Part shown: piece by piece, positions 45,269-53,866 of the stretch
Layout: each line of letters starts with the position of its first letter
Position numbering within the stretch: position 1 is the stretch's first letter
Source: Pseudomonadota bacterium
GTDB taxonomy: Bacteria > Myxococcota_A > Polyangia > GCA-2747355
NCBI GenBank assembly: GCA_016702545.1
Contig: JADJDT010000015.1
Span: forward strand, 92,491-156,490
Reading direction: 5' to 3'
DNA length: 64,000 nucleotides
Made by a program: the position numbers and the translations under genes
The notes under the pieces: model-generated
What the model saw: the letters and a program-made list of their open reading frames with translations, nothing else
The model's database searches: none
Told to the model about the DNA's origin: nothing

Positions 45269-48200
45269 TCACCCCGTCACCGGCCAGAGGTAGGCGATCC
45301 CCACGGGCTCGATGCGCGTCGCCCGCACCGCGTAGCTCTGAAGGATGCGCTTCGGCTCGAGCTCCATCTCGCGCGGGATGGCCTCGAGGCGGCGCCGCCA
45401 GAACTTCGCGTTGTCGCGCAGCTGCCGCCGCTCCTCGTCGTCGAACCCCTTGAACTCGAAGGCCTGCTGCGGATCTTCGACCTTCGCCAGCTCGCGCTCG
45501 ATGCGCCCCTTCTGTCCGGCGAGGATCTCCACCATCTCGCGGGCCTCTCGCTGCCCGCGCTCGTTGAGCCTGGCGATCGCCTTGCCGGCCACCAGCTCGC
45601 AGCGCGCGTGCAGATGCGGAAGCAGCTCCGTCACGTCGGAGGGCGCCGAGCGGAGGATGTTCTTCTGAACCTCGGCCGCGACTGCGGGCGCGCCGCCCTT
45701 GGAGATCGATGCCAGCAGCAAGTCCCAGGACTTCTCCTGCGCGTCTTCCGCGTAGGGCCGGAGGCCGCCCTTGCGAGCCATCGGATCCGCCCAGCGCGCA
45801 GCGACGGAGACCACCTCGTCATGCAGGCGCGCAGCGCGGTCGCCATAGAGCGAGAGCCTTCCCAGCAGCAGCACGCGCGGGACCGCGTCGTCCGTTTGCC
45901 CGACGCACGCGCGGGCGAGATCGTCGAGGACGAAGCCCTGGGCGAGGAAACGCGCGAGGAGGCGCTGCACCAGGCGATGCTCGAGATGCAGGTGAACGAC
46001 GTCTTCGTCGATGTGTCCGGGGTCCTTGAAGACGACCGGGCGAATCGGCGCGGTGCGGCGCCACTCCCAGACCTTCATCCCTCGCGGACGAGGGCTCCGC
46101 AGCGTGTCGAGCGTGTCGGCCCACGTAGGGTCGGCACCCGCGCGGCGATCGAGCGCCGGGACCTCGAACGCTTGATCGGTGCGGCCCATCGCGGGCTTCA
46201 GGAGGTTAGCGCCGAGCATCCCGAGCGACTCGCACAGCACGCCGTGGAGCTGCCCCTCGTTCAGGTCCAGCGACCGGCGTGACTGGTCGAGGATGTTGCG
46301 CAGCTCGTCGAGCTGCTTCTGGAGCGCGGCCTTGCGCTCGCGTGCCCCCTCGAGCTCCTCGGGCGCGGCCTGGCTCTTGGGCTCGGCGGTGTCCTTGCGA
46401 AGCGCGTCGGCGAGCTCCTTCCGGCCGCGCGGCCCGATGCCCTGCGACAGCCGGCGCGTCATTCGCTCCTCGAGAACGGGCGGCATGCTCCCCAGCTCCT
46501 CGTGGATCACCTTGGTCCGCTCGGCGAGCACCTCGAGGACGCGGTCGGCGTCGCGCTGGGCGTAGACGAAGTAGTGGCAGCGGACCTCAGCGGCCCGCTG
46601 GAGCTTGCGATCGATACGGCCGTTACGCTGCTCGAGGCGGGACGGGTTCCACGGCAGATCCATGTGAAACAGGTCCGCGCAGTGGTTCTGCAGGTTCACG
46701 CCCTCGCGGGCCGCATCGGTCGCTACGAGGATCCGGAGCGGATGCTTCGCCGGGTCGGTGTTGAAGGCGCGCTTCACCTGCTCGCGTAGCTCGTCCGGCA
46801 TGCCTCCGTGGAAGGTCGCGAGTCGATCGTCGCCCTGGTCCGTGGTGCCGATGGCCGCCTTGAGCTGCTGCTCGAGGTAGCGCTTGGTGTCTGCGTACTC
46901 GGTGAAGATGACCACGCGCCGCGGCAGCCACTCGGCTGGGGCGCCGGCCGACGGCACACCGAGCGCCGGGAGCTTCGGGCACATCTCCCGGCGCATCCAG
47001 TCGACGAGCCAGCGCACCCGGGCGTCGGGCAGGCGACGCGAGCGTTCGGCCAGCTCCTCCATGCGGGTGACGAGATCGACCTCGCGCGGGGACGGCTTCC
47101 CTCCGCCCGCGGCGGTCGCTGCTTCGACGGCCTGCTCCTCCTCGGTCTCGACCTCGTCCTCGGCAAGCTCGGAGCGATCGTCCTCGGCGTCAGGCTGCGC
47201 GAGCAGCAGCTCGAGGTTGGCGGCGGTCGGTGCCGCGTGCGGCTCCGCCGCGGCCTTCTCGAGGGCGCGACGGTGCGCTTTGAGGGTTCGATGGAAGGCC
47301 TCGATCGAGGAGAACAGACGCTTCTGCAGGTTGACGAGGACCAGGCCCTGCGCTGCGCGCTGCTTTGGCGGCAGCCCCTCGAGCCGCTCCTCGCGCGCCT
47401 CCCAGTACTCGTCGAGCAGCTTCGCCAGCGCGAGCTCGGGCGCGTCCGCCGGCAGGCCCTGGAGGTCGACCTTCACGATCTTGCGGACCGGGAAGCCGCC
47501 CGAGACCTCGCGTAGGTCGGCCTTCAGGCGGCGGACCATCACCTCGTCGCGGAGCTTCGGCTCGACGGGAGTGCCGCGCACGAAGCGCTGCGGATCGAGG
47601 ATCTCCAGCAGCGCGGAGAATGAGTTGGAGAGCCCGTTGTGCGGCGTCGCGGAGAGGAAGAGGCGGTGCTCGAAGCGCTCGGCCAGATCGCGAACGGCGC
47701 GCGTGAACTGCGAGTCGACCGCGTACTTCGAGCTGCTCGCGGGCGCCGCATGATGGGCCTCATCGAGGATGAGGAGCGAGCCGGGATCGGCTCCGTCGCG
47801 CGGGTTGCCGTTCTCGTCGATGCTGAGCAGGTCTCGCAGCGGCGCCGCGTACTCCTCGTCGCGCAGGAGCGCGTGGGAGAGGATGAAGCGCGAGTGGGTG
47901 GTCCACGGGTTCACCGCGTAGCCGCGTTCGCGGCGGCAGCGCGCGACGTAGTCGCGGTCGTAGATGACGAAGGTGAGCCCGAACCGCTGCTCGAGCTCTT
48001 CCTTCCACTGGATCACCATGGAAGGCGGAGCCACGACGACCGCGCGCCGCACCCGCTGGCGCATGAGCATCTCGCGGAGCACGAGCCCGGCCTCGATGGT
48101 CTTGCCGAGGCCCACGTCGTCCGCGATGAAGAGGTTCACGCGCGGCAGCCGGAGCGCCTTGCGGAGCGGCTCGAGCTGGTAGGACATGACCTCGATGCCC

Positions 48201-48532
48201 GCGCGCCAGGGGGACTGGAAGAGCCTCGGGTTCGTCGCCGTCACGCAGTTCCAGCGGAGCGCGTGGAGGTACGCCGCGAACCGCGACGGCGCATCGAAGT
48301 CGCGGCGACCGAGCCGGTCCCACGAAGCGCGGACGACCTCGGTGTCGATCTCGTGCTCCCAGAGCACCTCGAGCGCCTCGCCCTGCGCGTCGTCGTCGAG
48401 GCACGACATCGACACGAGCGTCGCCTCGCCGGGCTCCGGCGGCGGCTGCACGTCCTCGACGAGGTACTGGCGCTGGCGAACGCGGACGATCTCGCCGGGC
48501 GCGGGCGCCGATGGCAGGAACTGCGCAGTCAT
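45269..48532 (-). CDS. drmD: DISARM helicase DrmD (SNF2-type), class 1 marker
   Basis: A 1087-residue SNF2/RapA-like helicase. Motifs: IADDVGLGKTIEAGLVLREM (Walker A), VVVAPPSMVIQWKEEL, LLILDEAHHAAPASSSKYAV (DEAH), LFLSATPHNGLSNSFSALLE, VVIFTEYADTKRYLEQQLKA, TDAAREGVNLQNHCADLFHM and PSRLEQRNGRIDRKLQ. DrmD defines class 1 DISARM and usually precedes drmMI, as here (11-bp gap). Starts at ATG 48532, 20 bp after the HTH gene. Intact throughout. The C-terminal ~400 residues with long helices (LEGARERKAALQKQLDELRN) match other DrmD proteins. Expected role: DNA translocation/remodelling during phage restriction; its exact contribution is not settled in the literature. Confidence 0.92.
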   Translation of the reverse strand: MTAQFLPSAPAPGEIVRVRQRQYLVEDVQPPPEPGEATLVSMSCLDDDAQGEALEVLWEHEIDTEVVRASWDRLGRRDFDAPSRFAAYLHALRWNCVTATNPRLFQSPWRAGIEVMSYQLEPLRKALRLPRVNLFIADDVGLGKTIEAGLVLREMLMRQRVRRAVVVAPPSMVIQWKEELEQRFGLTFVIYDRDYVARCRRERGYAVNPWTTHSRFILSHALLRDEEYAAPLRDLLSIDENGNPRDGADPGSLLILDEAHHAAPASSSKYAVDSQFTRAVRDLAERFEHRLFLSATPHNGLSNSFSALLEILDPQRFVRGTPVEPKLRDEVMVRRLKADLREVSGGFPVRKIVKVDLQGLPADAPELALAKLLDEYWEAREERLEGLPPKQRAAQGLVLVNLQKRLFSSIEAFHRTLKAHRRALEKAAAEPHAAPTAANLELLLAQPDAEDDRSELAEDEVETEEEQAVEAATAAGGGKPSPREVDLVTRMEELAERSRRLPDARVRWLVDWMRREMCPKLPALGVPSAGAPAEWLPRRVVIFTEYADTKRYLEQQLKAAIGTTDQGDDRLATFHGGMPDELREQVKRAFNTDPAKHPLRILVATDAAREGVNLQNHCADLFHMDLPWNPSRLEQRNGRIDRKLQRAAEVRCHYFVYAQRDADRVLEVLAERTKVIHEELGSMPPVLEERMTRRLSQGIGPRGRKELADALRKDTAEPKSQAAPEELEGARERKAALQKQLDELRNILDQSRRSLDLNEGQLHGVLCESLGMLGANLLKPAMGRTDQAFEVPALDRRAGADPTWADTLDTLRSPRPRGMKVWEWRRTAPIRPVVFKDPGHIDEDVVHLHLEHRLVQRLLARFLAQGFVLDDLARACVGQTDDAVPRVLLLGRLSLYGDRAARLHDEVVSVAARWADPMARKGGLRPYAEDAQEKSWDLLLASISKGGAPAVAAEVQKNILRSAPSDVTELLPHLHARCELVAGKAIARLNERGQREAREMVEILAGQKGRIERELAKVEDPQQAFEFKGFDDEERRQLRDNAKFWRRRLEAIPREMELEPKRILQSYAVRATRIEPVGIAYLWPVTG

Positions 48533-48552
48533 CGATCGCCCCCGGTCTTGGG

Positions 48553-48738
48553 CTAATCTTGCGCGTCAGCCCCTCCCGTGCGCACCCACTCGTCGACCGC
48601 GGTGAGCTTGAACTTCCAGAGGCGGCCGATCTTGCGCGCGGGCCGCCCGCGACCATCGATCCAGCGGCAAACCGAATCCCGCACCCCCCCGAGGTGCTTC
48701 GTGAGGTCTTCGACCGAGACCCAAGGCTCCGTGGTCAT
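48553..48738 (-). CDS. Excisionase/MerR-like helix-turn-helix protein
   Basis: A 61-residue winged-HTH protein: PWVSVEDLTKHLGGVRDSV is the recognition helix region, then WIDGRGRPARKIGRLWKFKL and AVDEWVRTGG, the exact layout of the excisionase-family DNA-binding domain (IGRLWKFK strand-turn, then a helix). Such genes commonly lie immediately upstream of DISARM and other defence operons and probably autoregulate them. ATG 48738 is chosen because it begins at the domain; 48759 is also possible. It is 20 bp before drmD, so they are likely co-transcribed; the promoter should lie in 48760-48946. Confidence 0.82.
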   Translation of the reverse strand: MTTEPWVSVEDLTKHLGGVRDSVCRWIDGRGRPARKIGRLWKFKLTAVDEWVRTGGADAQD

Positions 48739-48759
48739 CAGCTCAGCTCCGCTCGACAC

Positions 48760-48946
48760 GGTGGAGGTTTCCGCGGGTGAGCAGGATGCCGCAGGCGGAG
48801 AGTGCCAACAAGAGCCGAAGATAGCGGTAGAAGAGCGTCGTGGGTGCTGCGACTATGTGGCGCGCGTCCGACTCGCTGGACTGCCTGCTCGGGATGGCGC
48901 CGCGGTGGGATTGAGCGGGCTCGGCCCGGTCCTTGGAACGCGAGGC
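48760..48946. promoter_or_regulatory. Probable promoter region of the DISARM operon
   Basis: A 187-bp non-coding gap upstream of the HTH gene and downstream of the coiled-coil gene, both on the minus strand. It has no protein-like frame. A minus-strand promoter is expected here because the HTH gene begins the DISARM genes; I could not identify convincing -35/-10 boxes or an operator palindrome. Confidence 0.35.
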
Positions 48947-49855
48947 CTAGGGGCTCGCGGGCGCTTCGAGGAGCAGGTACCGCGGCCGCCCGCGGCCGAC
49001 GCGCGTGACCATCACCTTGATGACGGTCGGTCGGTGCAGCTCGCGGTTGAGGGCGTCCGGGTCGCCGACGGTCGGCGAGATCTTGCCGCGAATGACCTGC
49101 GAGGAGTCGGCCAGCTTGAACTCGAAGGCGCGGGCCTTGGGCAGCACGCCTTGGAGCTCGCCGCGCAGCTCCTCCTGCACCTCCCGAAGGTTTTCGTGGC
49201 TCAGTCGCTCGATGCTGGTGCGCACCTGACCAACATCGCTGAAGCTGACGATCGACTCGCCGAACTGCACCGTGCACACGGCCTCGTTGTCCGCGAGCGT
49301 CCCGAGGAACGCGCGGACCTTGTCGAGGGCGCGGCGATCCGCCTCGGCCGCTGAGTCGGCGAGCTCGTCGTCGGTGCCCTGCGTCCCACGCAAGAGCGAC
49401 TGCGTACGATCGAATGCCTGGGCGACAGCGCTCCCATCACCCAGTGTGAGCTGCCCGGTGCGATGCTCCTCGAGCTCGAAGCCGAACGAACCGAGGGCAG
49501 TGTTCGTGATGAGCAGCTGGTGCTGATCGCGGTTCGGAATCGGCCCCGTCGCAGCCAGCGGCGCGCTGAGCGAGGCCGCCATGGCAGTCACGGACTCGGC
49601 GAATCCGTTCACGGCCTTCATGCCGAACTCAGCGAAGATGCCGTGGCTGCCGATCACCGGCCGCCCCTTGAACGTCAAGCGCACCCGCGCGGGCTCACGC
49701 TCATCGGGCTTGGCCTGGGTCAACGTGTCTTCAACGCTCTTGAGGCGAGCGGAGAGGCTCGCGCGGTCGAGCACGTCATCCTCGGGCGTCTCCGCGATCA
49801 TCCGCTCGAGCGCGGTCTTCTCGCCGAGCATCTGGAGGTACTCGCCACGATTCAC
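48947..49855 (-). CDS. Helical hypothetical protein upstream of DISARM
   Basis: A 302-residue soluble protein. The start GTG 49855 is set by a strong ribosome site (AGGAGG, seven bases upstream) and the conserved-looking N-terminus NRGEYLQMLGEKTALERMIA. It is helical with charged segments (LSARLKSVEDTLTQAKPDER) and a beta-rich middle (VRLTFKGRPVIGSHGIFAEF, LLITNTALGSFGFELEEH), followed by IERLSHENLREVQEELRGEL, suggesting a coiled coil. The same frame stays open far upstream across other genes, an artefact of high GC content. No family recognised. It follows the DUF6932-like gene by 113 bp; the two look like a pair associated with the island. Confidence 0.72.
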   Translation of the reverse strand: MNRGEYLQMLGEKTALERMIAETPEDDVLDRASLSARLKSVEDTLTQAKPDEREPARVRLTFKGRPVIGSHGIFAEFGMKAVNGFAESVTAMAASLSAPLAATGPIPNRDQHQLLITNTALGSFGFELEEHRTGQLTLGDGSAVAQAFDRTQSLLRGTQGTDDELADSAAEADRRALDKVRAFLGTLADNEAVCTVQFGESIVSFSDVGQVRTSIERLSHENLREVQEELRGELQGVLPKARAFEFKLADSSQVIRGKISPTVGDPDALNRELHRPTVIKVMVTRVGRGRPRYLLLEAPASP

Positions 49856-49968
49856 GGGCAACCTCCTGCGGTGGCGAGGCTCGCCAGGGTCGCCGCCGCC
49901 ACGGTGTCTTCGGCAGGGGCAAGGTCCACTTGCACGAAGCCCTTCCAGCGCTGGTTCCGGCGATGCGA

Positions 49969-50428
49969 CTAGACGCTGTACCAGTAGGCGCTCTGGCGGG
50001 TCAGTCGCTCTGCGTCCATGCCGAGGTGCACGAGGTACCCATCGACGCGAAACGTCATCTTGACCGAGGCATGATCGAAAAGCGCACCGGTCTTCGCCGC
50101 GAGCTGCGCCTGGGAGACCCCGGCCGGAAGCCGATAGAACGTGACGACGTCCACGTCGTTGGGGGCGCGCCCTTCGATCAGCTCCACATGTTCGAGAAAA
50201 CTGCCGTCGATCCACTGAAAGCCCTGCACCAGACCCACAGCGCAGCGCCGCTCGGTAGCGGAGATAGCCATCGAGGACAACCCATCGCTCGGCCGTGTCG
50301 CCGAAGCGCAGCACGTAGTCCGTGAGCGACACGACATACGGCGATCGCTCCGGAGACACCGGCTGCGACGCATTGATCGGAGGGAGCACGCCATCGGCGG
50401 TCCAGGCGGGAATCGCCACAGGTGTCAT
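49969..50428 (-). CDS. DUF6932-like (nucleotidyltransferase-type) protein, frameshifted
   Basis: From ATG 50428 the frame reads AIPAWTADGVLPPINASQPV, then SLTDYVLRFGDTAERWVVLD, the LPP start and 'erf' segment seen in DUF6932 proteins. Near 50245 one extra base moves the sense to CAVGLVQGFQWIDGSFLEHV and IEGRAPNDVDVVTFYRLPAG, ending RQSAYWYSV at 49969. The IDGSF ... PNDVDVV motifs are those of a nucleotidyltransferase fold (Gly-Ser, Asp-x-Asp), so an MNT-like antitoxin or nucleotidylating enzyme is possible. Joined length ~152 residues. A TATA-like stretch (TATAAA on the minus strand, ~50437) lies just upstream. As sequenced the gene is broken. Confidence 0.62.
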
Positions 50429-50602
50429 GCCCCCCTTTATACCCTTCCACCTGCCCAGGGGCCATCGCACGCAGCGAACCTGCCCCCCCCCCAGCTCGCC
50501 GCTCTGGCGGCCCCGCCCCGGGCAGGCCCCCTTACCCGTCGTGGCGCCCCGTCGCGGCGCAGGAACTAGGCACCGCCCGGACGATTGCGCTAGGCTGCGA
50601 CC

Positions 50603-51497
50603 ATGACGGATCCATGGGGTAACATCGACGACGGCTGGGGTGACGCTGATGTACCGGAGGTCGCGGGGCCGGCCCCGGTCGCGCCTGCGCCGGCCCCGGT
50701 CGCACCTGCGCCGCCTGCGGTCGTAGCTGCGCCGCCTGCGGTCGTAGCCGCACCACCTGCGGTCGTAGCCGCGCCACCTGCGGTCGTAGCCGCGCCACCT
50801 GCGGTCGCTAAGGCCCCGCCGGCCGTGGTGGTGCCCGCGCCGGCTCCGGTCGTGCCCGCGCCCCTTGTGAGCACACCCGCCCCGGCTCGCGCATTCGTGA
50901 CGACGCCTGGTCACGAGGTCGTCAAGGCACCGCCGCCTGCGGTGGTGCCCGCGCCGTGGGCCGTCGTGTCCGCGCCGCGGGCCGTCGAGCCCGCGCCGGC
51001 CGCGGTCGTGCCCGCGCCGGCTCACCCCTTCGGGACGGCACCGGATCACCCGGTCGTGCAGGGTCACCCGGTCGTGCAGACAGACAGCGCCTCGCGAGGT
51101 CGTGGCGGCGTCACCGCGCGTCGAAGCGCCCGCGCCGAGGCAGGAGCAGCTGGGGTCGCGATCGACGCCTGCTGCCGCGGTGGGTGCGGCGCCGGAGCCG
51201 GAGCCGGCTGCTGGCGAGGAGCCCCGCCCTCGGCGTCGCACGCGGGCCCGGGGCAAGGGCCGTCGCGGCGCGACCAACGGCGCCAAGGCAGGCGCCCCGC
51301 CCGACCCCGCACCCGCCACGCGCCCGCGGCCCCCGCGCCCGACCGGCGCCACCACGGGCAGCAGCACGGGTAAGGGCAGCTCGGGCAAGCTCAAGCCCGT
51401 CGCGGGCGCTCGTCGTCCGTGGCTGTGGCCGCTGGTGGGCTTCGTCGCAGCGCTGGCGGTCGTCGCGCTGATCCTGATCGCCTCCGCCAAGAAGTAG
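50603..51497 (+). CDS. Pro/Ala-rich tail-anchored protein with tandem repeats, frameshifted
   Basis: From ATG 50603: MTDPWGNIDDGWGDADVPEV, then a Pro/Ala/Val repeat region with several copies of PPAVVAA (residues ~35-75). A +1 shift near 51085 moves the sense from an Arg-rich frame to EVVAASPRVEAPAPRQEQLG, followed by a Lys/Arg-rich stretch and one terminal membrane helix (PLVGFVAALAVVALILIASA) with KK at the end. A membrane-tethered, intrinsically disordered protein is implied. Function unknown. The opposite strand is also open here, but only because of composition. The DNA repeat unit of about 21 bp could drive slippage, yet the break itself is downstream of it. Confidence 0.6.
50700..50818 (+). 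repeat. ~21-bp tandem repeat encoding PPAVVAA
   Basis: About five consecutive copies of a 21-bp unit containing CCTGCGGTCGTAGC, differing by single bases (GCGCCG versus GCACCA). Encodes the PPAVVAA run in the disordered region of the Pro/Ala-rich protein. Multiple of three, so copy-number change would be in-frame. Confidence 0.75.
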
Positions 51498-51540
51498 ACC
51501 TGCACCCGCGCCCGATTGGCGCGCCCGGCGGCGCGGGTCC

Positions 51541-52213
51541 CTATTTCCACGCCGAGCAGGCGCAACACGCCGCCCAGGTCGCCGTGCACCTCGGCGTCGG
51601 CCACGGCGCTGACGGACGGGTGCTTGGGCTCGAAGGCGATGGCGAGGCCCGCGGCGCGCATCACGTCGAGGTCGTTGACATGGTCGCCGACGAACACGGT
51701 CTGCTCGAGCGAGACGTCCATCTGCCGCGCGATCTGCCGTAAGGCCTGCGCCTTGCCCGCGTGGTCGAAGGGCGTGGCGCGCCAGTCCTCAACCAGCCCC
51801 GCCTCGTCGAAGAGCAGGCGGTTGGTGTGCACGACCTCGAAGGGATGGCCCGGGAAGAGCAGGTCCAGCGTGAGGTCGAGCGTGCCGCTGATCACCGCCA
51901 GGCGAAAGCCATGCGCGCGCAGGCGCCGCAGGGTGTGCGCGGCCCCGGGCGTGGGCGCGAGGCGCTCGCGAATCACCCGCTCCATCTGCGCGCGCGTCGC
52001 ACCGGCCAGCATCCAATCGAGGATGTCGAGGCCGACCCACTCGGCGTAGGTGATCTGCCGCTCGCCGAAGGCGCGACCCCGCAGGCCGCTGCTCTCGCGG
52101 TCGCCGCAGAAGTGCTGGTTGAAGATCTCCCAGACCACCTGCCCGCCCCCGTTGGCCACGAGCGTGCCGTCGACATCGAAGGCCACCAGCCGATACCGCG
52201 TCGCTTGCGCCAT
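51541..52213 (-). CDS. HAD-superfamily phosphatase (SerB-like)
   Basis: About 223 residues. HAD motif I is VAFDVDGTLVANGG (nucleophile Asp and acid Asp), motif II is LAVISGTLDLTLDLLF, and motif IV is VFVGDHVNDLDVMRAAGLAI, followed by AFEPKHPSVSAVADAEV. The C1 cap is helical (WEIFNQHFCGDRESSGLRGR). This matches SerB-like HADs (phosphoserine or related phosphatases), substrate not certain. ATG 52213. The domain ends naturally near LRLLG at ~51550, but no stop follows in frame: the frame stays open for a further ~2.6 kb. A one-base shift would give TAG at 51541-51543, so the 3' end given is inferred. Confidence 0.78.
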
Positions 52214-52480
52214 CCTCGCCACCCCATAATCCTTCAGGGGGGATGATCCATCCCCCCGCCCCGAAAAGGCGCGGCTTTTCGGGGCCCCACCCCCAAGTCC
52301 GGCGCACAACAAGTTGTTCGCCGCGCGAGCGCTTAGGCGCGCTCGCGTGCAGCGGATCCAAACTCCGTCAGCGAGTGCAGCGCATTGAGGGCCGTGAATG
52401 CTTGCGCCACCCCATCGCGGCGGACCGGCCGAGGTCGACCCTCGACACCTCCGCACGAAAGATGCTAACCAGTTGCGACC
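52214..52480. other. Intergenic region with strong hairpins
   Basis: A 267-bp gap between divergent genes. It holds a perfect hairpin at 52258-52283 (CCCCGAAAAG / CTTTTCGGGG around a 6-base loop), another at about 52323-52347 (CGCGAGCGC / GCGCGCTCGCG), and a short one at 52230-52255 around GGGGGGATGATCCATCCCCC. They are likely structured RNA ends or operators for one of the two divergent genes; no T-tract follows the hairpins, so an intrinsic terminator is not clear. Confidence 0.5.
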
Positions 52481-53746
52481 ATGCTCTACCTTGAGAGCTT
52501 CGTCCACCGGGTCCAACTGGCCGAGGTCGTCTCGCGCTGGATGGTCAACAAGCCACGCCCGGAGGACGCCCACAAGCTCAAAGAGATCGTCAATTTCAAC
52601 AGCTACATCACGCGGCTGTGGGCCGATCGGCTGACCTGCGAGCTGCTCGAGCAGCTCTACGGCACCACCCCCACCAGCCTGCTTTGCAAGAACAAGGGTC
52701 AGCTCAAGGACGCCATCGTCCGCACGCCGCGCTTCACCAACGCGCGGATCGACGAGCTGTTCCGCGCCTACCGCGAGTTCCCCGAGGACTACTACCGCGA
52801 GAGCCCCTTCGACGGGCGCGCCTACTATGTCGCGCAACCCGACGGCACGCCGCTCTATGCCGGATCGACGCGCATCAAGCGCTTTCGCCGCATCGCCGAG
52901 AAGGGGAGCCGCCAGATCGTCGACTACATGCTGGAGCGCATCCGGGCCAACGCCGATGCGCTGGCCGAGGAGCGCGCCCGCAAGCTGGGCATCCCCAAGC
53001 ACCAGCTGATCACGCCCCAGGAGGAGCAGGTCGCCGAGTTTCTGCGCGCCGAGCGCCGGCTGCTCAACATGATCCGCCAGGGCACGATCCAGGAGGAGTT
53101 CCCGATCCTCTCGATTCCCGACGTCGTGGGGATCAAGCTCGTGACCGAGGGCGACCAGCAAGAGCGACTGATTCGCATCCTCAACAGCAGCGATCAATGC
53201 CGGCTGCTCGAGGTCGAACGACACAGCGGGCGCTACAACGCCACCAACCTGCGGGTGGCCTACACGATCCCTCGCGCGCTGCTGCAGCAACACGTGCCCG
53301 CCGGGCGGGCGCTCGAGATCTTCCGCGCCCGCGGCTTCGACCCGGCCGCAGTGCCGGCGGCCTACACGCGCTTCCTCGACACCGCGGAGGATCACGTGCT
53401 GCTCGAGATCATCGTCTCGAGCTACCAGGAGTTCCTCGAGTCGGAGATCGGCATCAGCATGCACGAGGAGCGGATCTTCAAGCAGCGCGCCATCCGCGAC
53501 TACCACTCGCATCTCGCCACCAACGTGCTCTATCTGATGGACGTCATTCTCGCGCTCTGCCTCTCGCCCGCCGACGGCGAGATCACGGAGGTGCCGATCA
53601 AGCTCTGGGTCAAGTACCTGCCCGACACCCTCGACCGGCTGCTGCGCGGGCTGTTTCGCATGCCGATGGACGCCTCTTTCGACGACGACCTGGCGCTGTT
53701 CGAGAACGGCTGGCAGCCGGCGCTGTCGCGCGCCGACGGGCCCTGA
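52481..53746 (+). CDS. Conserved hypothetical protein (421 aa)
   Basis: A soluble helical protein with no signal peptide or membrane segment. N-terminus MLYLESFVHRVQLAEVVSRW; a central region contains FPILSIPDVVGIKLVTEGDQ and ATNLRVAYTIPRALL, loosely like the strand-helix pattern of RelA/SpoT synthetase domains (an Asp-x-x-Gly-x-Lys/Arg stretch). The catalytic signatures needed to call it a (p)ppGpp synthetase are not visible, so this is only a suggestion. The C-terminal part (FKQRAIRDYHSHLATNVLYL, PIKLWVKYLPDTLDRLLRGL) is helical. ATG 52481 is chosen at the start of the protein-like region. It is followed, after 120 bp, by the DHH-like gene on the same strand, possibly co-transcribed. Family not recognised. 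Confidence 0.75.
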   Translation: MLYLESFVHRVQLAEVVSRWMVNKPRPEDAHKLKEIVNFNSYITRLWADRLTCELLEQLYGTTPTSLLCKNKGQLKDAIVRTPRFTNARIDELFRAYREFPEDYYRESPFDGRAYYVAQPDGTPLYAGSTRIKRFRRIAEKGSRQIVDYMLERIRANADALAEERARKLGIPKHQLITPQEEQVAEFLRAERRLLNMIRQGTIQEEFPILSIPDVVGIKLVTEGDQQERLIRILNSSDQCRLLEVERHSGRYNATNLRVAYTIPRALLQQHVPAGRALEIFRARGFDPAAVPAAYTRFLDTAEDHVLLEIIVSSYQEFLESEIGISMHEERIFKQRAIRDYHSHLATNVLYLMDVILALCLSPADGEITEVPIKLWVKYLPDTLDRLLRGLFRMPMDASFDDDLALFENGWQPALSRADGP

Positions 53747-53763
53747 GGTCCGCGCGAGCGCCA

Positions 53764-53815
53764 CGGGTCGCTCTCCCCCCCATTGGCGCCCCCCATTGGC
53801 GCCCGCCATTGGCCT
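53764..53815 (+). repeat. Short direct repeats of CATTGGCGCC
   Basis: Three closely spaced copies of CCCATTGGCGCC/CGCCATTGGC type within ~50 bp in the 120-bp gap between two same-strand genes. Could be operator half-sites or slippage products. Confidence 0.5.
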
Positions 53816-53866
53816 CGGGCCCCCCAGCCATGAAATACTGGCGCTGAACCGAGCGGAGCGGCGAGC

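Noticed and set aside
50700..50818. CRISPR array
   Set aside because: The 21-bp repeats are contiguous, without spacers, and encode PPAVVAA in frame.
52261..52347. Intrinsic terminator at the strong hairpins
   Set aside because: No T-tract follows on either strand, and the flanking genes diverge.
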